Assembly: GCF_900103405.1 (NCBI RefSeq)
Contig: NZ_FNHX01000007.1
Coordinates: forward strand, 62,001-126,000
Reading direction: 5' to 3'
Source of the DNA: Polaromonas sp. JS666
GTDB taxonomy: Bacteria; Pseudomonadota; Gammaproteobacteria; Burkholderiales; Burkholderiaceae_C
Length of the DNA stretch: 64,000 nucleotides
The notes under the pieces were generated by a model that was not told where the DNA came from, made no database searches, and saw only the letters and a program-made list of their open reading frames with translations. The position numbers were made by a program, and so were the translations under genes. Shown here in pieces: positions 33,031 through 40,895 of the stretch (positions are counted from its first letter, which is position 1; each line of letters begins with the position of its first letter).

Positions 33031-36000
33031 ATGCAAGCAATCCATGTGAACAAATCCAGAAGCCGGCCTTTTAAACCCAGCGTCATTGGCGGCTTGCTGG
33101 CGCTTTCCGGTTATGGCGCCTTCGCGCAAGCGCCCGATGCCGGTCGCATGCTGGAGTCCATACGCGAACGCGCGCCGGGCCTTTCAAACCCGGCACCGGC
33201 GGACGCACCGGCCGTGATTGAAAAACCCGCGCAGGAAAACCACGCGCCGTCCGCCGACACCGGCGCGCGGGTGCTGGTGACGCAGTTCGCGTTCAGCGGC
33301 AACGATTCCATCGATGCGCAAACGCTGGCCGCGGAGCTCGGCGGCTTCACCGGCCGCGAGATCGGCTTCGAGGCGCTGGCCGAGGCCGCCGCGCGCATCA
33401 CGCGCTTTTACCGCGAACGCGGCTTTCTCGTGGCGCGCGCCAACCTGCCCGCGCAGGACATTGCCGGCGGTACGGTGAGGCTGGAAATCCAGGAAGGCCG
33501 GCTGGGCGCGGTGAGCGTGGAACCCGCCAAAAATGTGCGCCTGGACCCGGGTGTGGTGCGCCGCTTCATCGCCGGCCTGGCGCCCGGTGCGGTGATACGC
33601 GAGGCCGAGATAGAGCGCGCGCTGCTGTTGCTGACGGACCTTCCCGGCATCACGGTCAGGGCGGTGCTGCGCGCGGGTGCCCAGCCCGGCACGGCCGACC
33701 TGGTGGTGAGGATCAGCGAAAGCCCGCTGGCGCAGGCGCGCTTCGGTTTTGACAACCAGGGCAACAGCTACACCGGCCGCAACCGCCTGACGGTGGAGCT
33801 GTCGGCCAACGACTGGCTGGGCCTGGGCGAGGCCTGGAGCGCCAAGGGCATCACCAGCTTCGAAGGCCTGACGGCCCAGACCCTGGGTGTGTCGGCGCCC
33901 CTGGGCGGCTCCGGCCTGCGCGCGGGCCTGGCTTACACCAACCTGCTCTACAAAATCGGCCGGGATTTCGCGCCGCTGGACGCCAGCGGCGAGGGCGAAA
34001 GCCTCAGTGGCTTCATCGCTTATCCTTTCATGCGCGGCCGGCAGGCCAACCTCACGGGCCAGCTCTCGCTGGAGCAGAAAAACTATATAGACCGCGTCAA
34101 CCAGGCCGGCCTGGACGTCAGGAAATCCTCGACCCTGGCCAGGCTGGATATCTATGGCGACTGGCGCGACGGCGTGAGCGGCAACCCCGCGCTGACGAGT
34201 TACTCCCTGGGCCTGACGCGCGGCCGCCTGAGCCGCGACACCCTGTCCGACGCGGCCTTCGACGCGCGTTCGGCCATGACCAACGGCCGCTTCAGCAAAC
34301 TCAACTGGTCGCTCTCGCGCCTGCAGGCGCTGCCGGGCGGCTTCACGCTGCACGCTTCGCTGTCGGGCCAGCAGGCCTCGAAAAACCTCGACTCGTCGGA
34401 AGAATTTTTCCTGGGCGGCCCGGGCGGCGTGCGCGCCTACCCGCAAGGCGAGGGCGCGGGCGACGAGGGTTGGCTGTCCCGGCTGGAACTGCGCCACGGC
34501 CTGGGACGCATGGGCGGCTTCGGCGTCGAAGGCTTTGTGTTTTACGACGCCGGCCGCGTGCGCATCGACAAAAATCCTTGGGATCCCGCGCAGCTGAGCA
34601 ACCATAGAAGCCTGCAAGGCGCCGGCCTGGGCCTGGTGCTCACGCGGCCCAAGGCGCTGACGGTCAGCGTCGGCGTGGCCTTCAAGCCCAGCAGCACACC
34701 GAGCACCGTCGAGGCCTCGCACAGCCCGACGTTTTTTGTGCAGCTCAGCGGCGCGCCGCAAGTCTTCGCGGGCCTGGGCTCCTCGCTGTCGGACGATGCG
34801 GCGCTGAGCTCGGACAAGTTTGAGATCTACGGCGGCTTCGGCCTGGAGTTCGAGCAGGTCGCGCGCGACGGCGCGACGCCGGCCGGCCCGCGCGGCGCGA
34901 CTTTCTCCGCCACCCCCACGGGCAGGCAGCTGCCTTCCTACCTGCGCATCAGCGACCCTTCGTCCTCGATAGGGGTGCGCGGCGCGCTGGGCCTGGGCGG
35001 CGGGCTGGAGGCCTTCTGGCAGGCCGAAGCCGGCGTGGCCTACAAATACGTGCCGAAGACCGGCCCCAGTTCCGAGCGCCCCGAATCCAACGCGGCCACC
35101 AGCCTGCAGGACGCGGGCGTGGGCCTGCGCAGCCCCGACTGGGGAGCCGTGCGTTACGGCCAGTGGACCATGCCGTTTCGCGACATGACGGCCAAGTTCG
35201 ATCCCTTCAATGACTACGGCATAGGCGGCGCGGGCGGCATCATAGGTTCGCCGGGCCTGGGCGTGGGTTCTTCGAGCGTGGCCGGCCCGGTCACCGAGGT
35301 GGGTGATGCGAACAACGACGACGCGGCCTTTATACGCAGGCAGCCCGGCGTGTGGCAATACGCCACACCGGAATGGAAGGGCCTGTCGGCGCGCATCGCC
35401 TATTCCAACAACGGGCGCAGGGCGGCGCCCGACCTGGGCGCGGGTTCGGCCTGGGGTTTCAGTGGCTCTTATGTGAACGGCGCGCTCAAGCTCGGCATCG
35501 CCTACGAACAGCACAACCAGTATTTCGGCATTGCCAGCCTGGGCCGCAACAACCGCGGCGTCGGCTCCTCGGCCACGGCGGTGACCCAGGGCACTTCCTC
35601 GCGCGACTGGGCCGTGAGCCTGGGCGCCAGCTACACGCTGGGCGCGACGACCTTCTCCATGCTGCTCGACAAGCTTTCGTATGCCGAGTCGGACGTGATT
35701 CCCGGCAACACGGTGCCGGATTTGCAGAGCTACCGCCGCCGCGCCAGGCTGTTCGGCGTGACCCATACGCTGGGCGCCTGGGAGCTGCGCGCCAGCGCCG
35801 GCCGCGCCTCGCCCGGCAGCTGCGACACGGTGTCCAACGACCCCGCGCTGCGCAGCTGCTCGACCGCGGGCCTGGGCGCGACCCTGGTCGCGCTGGGCTT
35901 GAACCGCACCGTCAGCAAAAACCTGAGCGTCTACGGCACCTATTCGCGCATACGCAACGACGGCTCGGCGAGCTACAACTTCCGCACCGGCGCGGTGTTC

Positions 36001-36075
36001 GCCTCGGCCGGCAACACGCCCGGCGTAGGCGCCGACGTGACCGGCTACGGCCTCGGCTTCAAGTACAGGTTCTGA
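33031..36075 (+). CDS. TpsB outer-membrane transporter fused to a porin-like second barrel (second copy)
   Basis: This 1014-residue protein has the same layout as the one at 16897-19944. Signal peptide to about 32; POTRA pair about 83-240 (VTQFAFSGNDSIDAQTL ... GFLVARANLPAQ); FhaC-type barrel to about 585 with VRAYPQGEGAGDEG near 466; porin-like region about 595-1014 (IYGGFGLEFEQVARDG, GVRGALGLGGGLEAFWQAEAG, RYGQWTMPFRDMTAKFDPF, RRQPGVWQYATPEWKGLSARIAYS) ending in KYRF. Segments shared with the first copy include YFGIASLGRN.RGVG, SYRRRA and a Cys pair (GSC...SCST). It exports TpsA2, encoded 15 bp downstream. Confidence 0.9.
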   Translation: MQAIHVNKSRSRPFKPSVIGGLLALSGYGAFAQAPDAGRMLESIRERAPGLSNPAPADAPAVIEKPAQENHAPSADTGARVLVTQFAFSGNDSIDAQTLAAELGGFTGREIGFEALAEAAARITRFYRERGFLVARANLPAQDIAGGTVRLEIQEGRLGAVSVEPAKNVRLDPGVVRRFIAGLAPGAVIREAEIERALLLLTDLPGITVRAVLRAGAQPGTADLVVRISESPLAQARFGFDNQGNSYTGRNRLTVELSANDWLGLGEAWSAKGITSFEGLTAQTLGVSAPLGGSGLRAGLAYTNLLYKIGRDFAPLDASGEGESLSGFIAYPFMRGRQANLTGQLSLEQKNYIDRVNQAGLDVRKSSTLARLDIYGDWRDGVSGNPALTSYSLGLTRGRLSRDTLSDAAFDARSAMTNGRFSKLNWSLSRLQALPGGFTLHASLSGQQASKNLDSSEEFFLGGPGGVRAYPQGEGAGDEGWLSRLELRHGLGRMGGFGVEGFVFYDAGRVRIDKNPWDPAQLSNHRSLQGAGLGLVLTRPKALTVSVGVAFKPSSTPSTVEASHSPTFFVQLSGAPQVFAGLGSSLSDDAALSSDKFEIYGGFGLEFEQVARDGATPAGPRGATFSATPTGRQLPSYLRISDPSSSIGVRGALGLGGGLEAFWQAEAGVAYKYVPKTGPSSERPESNAATSLQDAGVGLRSPDWGAVRYGQWTMPFRDMTAKFDPFNDYGIGGAGGIIGSPGLGVGSSSVAGPVTEVGDANNDDAAFIRRQPGVWQYATPEWKGLSARIAYSNNGRRAAPDLGAGSAWGFSGSYVNGALKLGIAYEQHNQYFGIASLGRNNRGVGSSATAVTQGTSSRDWAVSLGASYTLGATTFSMLLDKLSYAESDVIPGNTVPDLQSYRRRARLFGVTHTLGAWELRASAGRASPGSCDTVSNDPALRSCSTAGLGATLVALGLNRTVSKNLSVYGTYSRIRNDGSASYNFRTGAVFASAGNTPGVGADVTGYGLGFKYRF

Positions 36076-36090
36076 GAAAGAGAGTCACGC

Positions 36091-39000
36091 ATGCATGCCG
36101 TCCACCAACGCTCCCCCCGCGCCTTCCGCCCCCTGCTGAATTCCGTCATGCTGGCCGTCCTGGCCCTGCAGGCGGGGCGGGTGTTTGCCGACGCGCTGCC
36201 GGGCAATGCCTTGCCGACCAACGGCCAGGTCGTCGCCGGTTCAGGTGGCATCACCACCTCGGGCAATGTGCTGACCGTCAACCAGTTCAGCGACAAGCTC
36301 ACGGCGCAATGGGACACTTTTAACATCGGCGCCGCGGCCAAGGTGAATTTCGTGCAGCCTTCGCGCTCGTCCATCGCGCTGAACCGCGTGATGTCCAGCG
36401 ACCCTTCGCGCATCTACGGCCAGATCAATGCCAACGGCCAGGTTTTCCTGGTCAACGCCGCGGGCATCCTGTTCGCGCCGGGCTCCAGCGTCAACGTCGG
36501 CGGCCTGGTGGCCAGCACGCTGGATATTTCCAATGCCGACTTCGCGGCCGGCAACCTGCGTTTCAGCAACAACAGCGGCGCCAGCGGCCAGGTGCTCAAC
36601 CAGGGCACGCTCACGGCCAGCGAGGGTGGTTACGTCGCGCTGATAGGCCCGCAGGTCGGCAATGAGGGTGCAATCAGCGCGCAGCGCGGCACGGTGGCCC
36701 TGGGCGCGGGCAACAGCGTCACGCTGGACATGCACGGCGACGGGCTGCTCAACCTGCAGGTGGACGGCGCCGCGCTGGCGGCGCTGGCCTCCAACAGCGG
36801 TGCCATCCAGGCCGACGGCGGGCTGGTCGTGATGGCCGCGCGCGCCGGCGGCGACCCGCTGGCCACCGTGCTCAACAACAGCGGCACGGTGCAGGCCAGA
36901 AGCCTGACAAACAAGAATGGCGTGATACGCCTGGAAGGCGGCGACAGCGGCGTGGTGGCGGTCAGCGGCACGCTGGATGCCTCGGGCTACGGCGCGGGCC
37001 AGACCGGCGGGACCGTCAAAGTGCTGGGCGACAAGGTCGGGCTGTTTGCCGGCGCGCGGGTCGATGCCTCGGGTGATGCCGGCGGCGGCACCGCGCTGCT
37101 GGGTGGCAACTGGCAGGGCTCGGGCAGCGAGCAGCGCGCGCGGGCGACCTTTATAGACGCCGATGCGCGGGTCAAGGCCGATGCGGTGAACAGCGGCAAC
37201 GGCGGCAAGGTGGTGGCCTGGTCGGACGAAAGCACGCGCTACTACGGCAGCATCAGCGCCAAAGGCGGCGCGGCGAGCGGGCAGGGCGGCAACGCCGAGG
37301 TGTCGGGCGTCAACTTCCTGGACTACGCGGGCACGGCGGACCTTACGGCGGCCCGCGGCAACGCGGGTTCGCTGCTGCTGGACCCGACCAACATCACGAT
37401 CTCGACCGGCGGCAACACCGCGACCTGGAACGGCAGCAACACCTTCACCGGTTCGGGCGCCTCGTCCATCCTCAACACCACCACGCTGGTCAACCAGCTG
37501 GGCACGGCCAATGTGACCGTGAGCACGGCCAGCGCCGGCGCCTCGCTGGGCGATATCACGGTCAGCAACGCCATCGCCTACAACGGCGCGACCGACCGCA
37601 CCCTGACCCTGCTGGCCAACCGCGACATCAATGTCAACGCCAACATCACGTCGGGTACGGCCAAACTTCATGTTGTGCTGAACTCGGCCTCGGCCGGCGG
37701 CGCGGCCGTCGGTTCGGTGTCGCTGGGATCGGGCGCGCAAATCGTCAGCAACGGCGGCAACATCACCATAGGCGGCGGTGCCGACCCCACGACCGGCTAT
37801 GCCACCGGCGGCGGCGTCACCACCATAGGCTTTCGCATGGTGGGCGGGGGCAGCCTGCTGAGCAGCGGCGCGGGCAACATCCTGATCAATGCCAAGGGCG
37901 CGACGGGCCAGGCCTTCTCCATGGGCACCAGCGCCAACACCATCCAGAGCACCAGCGGCAACATCACCATCAACGCCCGCAACGCCGACGCCACGGCCTT
38001 TGGCATGAACAGCGGCACCAACATCATCCAGTCCACCGGCACGGGCAACATCACGATCAACGCCGAGTCCACCGGCAACGCGCTGGGTATGACCATGGGC
38101 TCCAGCGGCAACAACACGATACGCGTCGCGGACGGCGTGCTGAGCATCAATGCCAAGTCGACAGGCTCCAGCAGCGCGCTGGCCATAGGCTCGGGCACCA
38201 ACACCCTGCAGGCCACCGGCAGCGGCAGCCTGGCCCTCACCGGCAACTCCAGCGGTTCGGGCAACGCCGTCTCCATGATCACCGGCACCAACCTGATGCG
38301 CACGGCCGGCGGCAGCATCAGCATCAGCGGTACGGCCACGGGCAGCGGCAGCGCCATCGTGCTGGGCGACGGCGCCGCCCAGGCCAAGGTCGAATCCACC
38401 GGTGCGGGCAACATCACGCTCACGGCCAACCGTCCGGTGGCGCTGAACCTGGCAACGCTCAGTTCGGGCGGCGGCAACATCGCCGTGTCGGGCACGGGCG
38501 CGGGCGCGACGCAAGGCATCGCGCTGACAGGCGGCAGCAAAATCCTGACTTCGGGTGCGGGCGGCATCACGCTCACGGCGGCCAACACCGGCGGCAGCGC
38601 CTTGCTGATGGGCTCGGGCAACAACCTGGTCGCGGCCTCGGGCTCCGGCAACGTCACGCTCGACTTGCAGTCCAGCAACGCGGGCTCGGGTTCGGGCCTG
38701 AGCATGGGCAGCAGCGGCACCAATGCCATACGCACGGCCGACGGCACGCTGAGCATCAATGCCCGCTCCGCCGGCAGCAGCAGCGCGCTGGCACTGGGCT
38801 CGGGCAGCAACACGCTGGAGGCGACCGGCGCCGGGCAGGTGCTGCTGGCCGGTGCGGCCACGGGCGCGGGCAACGGCATCTCGCTGGCCGGTGGCACCAA
38901 CCAGGTCAAGACCGTGGGCGGCGCCTTGTCGATGTCGGGCAGCAGCACGAACGGTGGCGACGGCATCACCTTCGGCTCCTTGAACAACTCGGTGCTGTCG

Positions 39001-39996
39001 CAGGGCGGGAACATCAGCCTGAGCGGCAGCAGCGCGCGCGGCGCCGGTATGTCCATGGCCACCGGGGCCAACCTGGTGCAGGCCGGCGGGCAGGGCAGCC
39101 TCAGCGTCAACGCGCAATCGGCCAGCACCGGTTCCGGCTCCGGCCTGGGCATGGGCACCGGCGGCAGCAACACCTTGCGCACGGCGGACGGCACGCTGAC
39201 TGTCAATGCGCAATCGGCCGGCAGCAGCAGCGCGCTGGCGCTGGGCTCGGGCAGCAACCTGATTGAATCGACGGGCAGCGGGCAGCTTGTGCTGGCCGGC
39301 AAGGCCTTGGGATCGGGCAACGGCATCTCGCTGGCGGCCGGCGGCACCAACACGGTTCGCAGCGCGGGCGGCGACCTGTCGGCCACCGGAACGGCCATGG
39401 GCAGCGGCGACGGCATCAACATGGCCAGCGGTAAAAACAGCTGGCTCACGCAGACCGGCACCATCACGCTGTCCGGCATCGCGGCAGGCTCGGGCACCGG
39501 CATCGCGATACGGCCCAGCACCGACGTGGCGACGATTGAAGCCAGCGGCGCCGGCAACATCAGCTTCAAGACCGACAGCTACGACAGCACGCCGACTTCC
39601 ACCGGCACCGGCTCGGTGCGCATCGCGAGTGCCGGCGGCGTGCTTGCCATCGAGCAGCTGACCTCCGGCATCACCCTGGGCATAGGCGAGGGCGCGGTCG
39701 GGCAGCTTAACTGGAGCGGCGCTGAAATCGGCCAGGTCGCCACCGGCTTTTCCTCGGTGCGCATAGGCAATATGCTGTCCGGCGCCATCGATGTGCGGCC
39801 GCCGTCCTTTCCCGCGCCCGTGGTGTTGCCGGTACGCTCGGGCGATGCGGCGCGCCAGCAGGCTGCCATCGTCGCTTCCACACAGGGCGAAGCGCCCGAG
39901 TCGGCGGCGGCCCATGAGCCCAATGAGAGCACGCTGGCCCTGCGTGTTGAAGAGCCCCATTTGCTGAAGGTGGAGGGCTTTGATGAAAAACCTTGA
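36091..39996 (+). CDS. TpsA exoprotein, TPS locus 2
   Basis: This 1301-residue protein has a signal peptide (cleavage near VFA|D, 33), a TPS domain (about 34-290; WDTFNIGAAAKVNF, GQVFLVNAAGILFA, VNVGGLVASTL) and a repetitive beta-helix passenger. The NPxG motif of the family is NAAG here (122-125). The passenger carries three 89-90-residue repeats (38101-39426) rich in GSSSALA.GSG.N. It has about 19 N-x-S/T sequons by my count, fewer than TpsA1. The C-terminus is Pro/Ala-rich and acidic, without a known effector domain. The 3' end overlaps the following hydrolase gene by 14 nt. Confidence 0.9.
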   Translation: MHAVHQRSPRAFRPLLNSVMLAVLALQAGRVFADALPGNALPTNGQVVAGSGGITTSGNVLTVNQFSDKLTAQWDTFNIGAAAKVNFVQPSRSSIALNRVMSSDPSRIYGQINANGQVFLVNAAGILFAPGSSVNVGGLVASTLDISNADFAAGNLRFSNNSGASGQVLNQGTLTASEGGYVALIGPQVGNEGAISAQRGTVALGAGNSVTLDMHGDGLLNLQVDGAALAALASNSGAIQADGGLVVMAARAGGDPLATVLNNSGTVQARSLTNKNGVIRLEGGDSGVVAVSGTLDASGYGAGQTGGTVKVLGDKVGLFAGARVDASGDAGGGTALLGGNWQGSGSEQRARATFIDADARVKADAVNSGNGGKVVAWSDESTRYYGSISAKGGAASGQGGNAEVSGVNFLDYAGTADLTAARGNAGSLLLDPTNITISTGGNTATWNGSNTFTGSGASSILNTTTLVNQLGTANVTVSTASAGASLGDITVSNAIAYNGATDRTLTLLANRDINVNANITSGTAKLHVVLNSASAGGAAVGSVSLGSGAQIVSNGGNITIGGGADPTTGYATGGGVTTIGFRMVGGGSLLSSGAGNILINAKGATGQAFSMGTSANTIQSTSGNITINARNADATAFGMNSGTNIIQSTGTGNITINAESTGNALGMTMGSSGNNTIRVADGVLSINAKSTGSSSALAIGSGTNTLQATGSGSLALTGNSSGSGNAVSMITGTNLMRTAGGSISISGTATGSGSAIVLGDGAAQAKVESTGAGNITLTANRPVALNLATLSSGGGNIAVSGTGAGATQGIALTGGSKILTSGAGGITLTAANTGGSALLMGSGNNLVAASGSGNVTLDLQSSNAGSGSGLSMGSSGTNAIRTADGTLSINARSAGSSSALALGSGSNTLEATGAGQVLLAGAATGAGNGISLAGGTNQVKTVGGALSMSGSSTNGGDGITFGSLNNSVLSQGGNISLSGSSARGAGMSMATGANLVQAGGQGSLSVNAQSASTGSGSGLGMGTGGSNTLRTADGTLTVNAQSAGSSSALALGSGSNLIESTGSGQLVLAGKALGSGNGISLAAGGTNTVRSAGGDLSATGTAMGSGDGINMASGKNSWLTQTGTITLSGIAAGSGTGIAIRPSTDVATIEASGAGNISFKTDSYDSTPTSTGTGSVRIASAGGVLAIEQLTSGITLGIGEGAVGQLNWSGAEIGQVATGFSSVRIGNMLSGAIDVRPPSFPAPVVLPVRSGDAARQQAAIVASTQGEAPESAAAHEPNESTLALRVEEPHLLKVEGFDEKP
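38101..38367 (+). repeat. TpsA2 internal repeat, copy 1 (89 codons)
   Basis: It encodes a beta-helix unit with the pattern NNTIRVADG..SINA.STGSSSALAIGSGTN. It aligns without gaps to copy 2. Confidence 0.85.
38710..38976 (+). repeat. TpsA2 internal repeat, copy 2 (89 codons)
   Basis: It has the pattern TNAIRTADGTLSINARSAG with SSSALALGSGSNTLEATG. It is exactly the same length as copy 1; the offset between the copies is 609 nt. Confidence 0.85.
39157..39426 (+). repeat. TpsA2 internal repeat, copy 3 (90 codons)
   Basis: It has the pattern SNTLRTADGTLTVNAQSAG with SSSALALGSGSNLIESTG. It is one codon longer (an extra Gly or Ala before the second TN); the offset from copy 2 is 447 nt. Confidence 0.85.
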
Positions 39997-40855
39997 ATCA
40001 TGGCGATTTGTTGCGTCGGCCGCATTGGCTTTCAGCCTGGCCTTGCCCTGCCTGGCGCAGGAAAAAGTGCAATTCCCCAGCCTGGACCGTTGGCAGGGCA
40101 GCGAGCGGCTGGTGCTGGACGGGTATCTCTACAAGCCCGAGGCGCAGGGCCGCTTTGTCGCGCTGGTGATGTTCCACGGCTGCGCCGGCGCCCTGGGCAA
40201 GAACGGCGCCGTCACCCAGCGCTTTCGCGATACCGCCAAATTGCTGAACAGCATGGGCTACGGTGTCCTGCTGGTGGACAGCTTCAACCCGCGCGGCGAG
40301 CGGCAGATCTGCACCGTCAACCCCAAGGCCAGGGCCATCCAGGAAGAGCATCGCTGGCTGGACGCCTATGGCGCGATCGAATACCTCAACGCGCGAGCCG
40401 ACGTGGTGCCCGGAAAAATTGGCGCCATCGGTTTTTCGCACGGCGGCACCGCGGCCGTGCAGGTGATGAATGCCGAGCTGCCGGTGAAAAAACAGGGCGC
40501 GCCCGGCTTTGCCGCGGCCATCGCCATGTACCCCGGCTGCGCTTCCACGCTGGCGGCCAGGCCCGACTATGCGGCTTATGCGCCGCTGCTGATCCTGGCC
40601 GGCGAGCTCGACGACTGGACGCCGGCCCGCTACTGCCAGAAGCTGGCCGAACGCAGCAAGGAACGCGGCCAGCCCGTGGACATTGAAATCTACCCCGAGG
40701 CCTACCACGGCTTTGACGAGCTGAGCCCCGTCAAGCTGCGCGAAGACGTGGTGCGCAGCGGCAAGCCCGTGCACGTGGGCGGCAACCCCGCCGCGCGTGT
40801 CGCCGCCCACGCCAGGATCCGCGAATTTTTCGCCAGGCACCTGCCGGCCCAGTGA
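39983..40855 (+). CDS. exported dienelactone-hydrolase-like protein coupled to tpsA2
   Basis: This 290-residue protein has a signal peptide (cleavage near CLA|Q, 26) and a dienelactone hydrolase fold: LVMFHGCAGALGK, LLVDSFNPRGE, the nucleophile elbow GFSHGGT, the acid Asp in GELDDWTP and the His in EAYHGFD. ATG 39983 has GGAGGG 5 nt upstream and lies 14 nt inside tpsA2, so it is translationally coupled. It resembles the hydrolase at 31878-32765 (shared LLVDSF.PRG and LDAY.A). Its conserved link to a surface exoprotein suggests a role in the envelope, but the substrate is unknown. Confidence 0.87.
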   Translation: MKNLESWRFVASAALAFSLALPCLAQEKVQFPSLDRWQGSERLVLDGYLYKPEAQGRFVALVMFHGCAGALGKNGAVTQRFRDTAKLLNSMGYGVLLVDSFNPRGERQICTVNPKARAIQEEHRWLDAYGAIEYLNARADVVPGKIGAIGFSHGGTAAVQVMNAELPVKKQGAPGFAAAIAMYPGCASTLAARPDYAAYAPLLILAGELDDWTPARYCQKLAERSKERGQPVDIEIYPEAYHGFDELSPVKLREDVVRSGKPVHVGGNPAARVAAHARIREFFARHLPAQ

Positions 40856-40895
40856 ACCGGCGCCCTCATTCTCTCCATTTCACAAGGAAAAAAAG

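Noticed and set aside
36241..39960. Leftward open frame of about 1240 codons antisense to tpsA2
   Set aside because: Antisense shadow created by the repetitive Gly/Ser/Thr codons of tpsA2; low-complexity product. The similar frames at 19928-22927 and 23829-26837 were rejected for the same reason.
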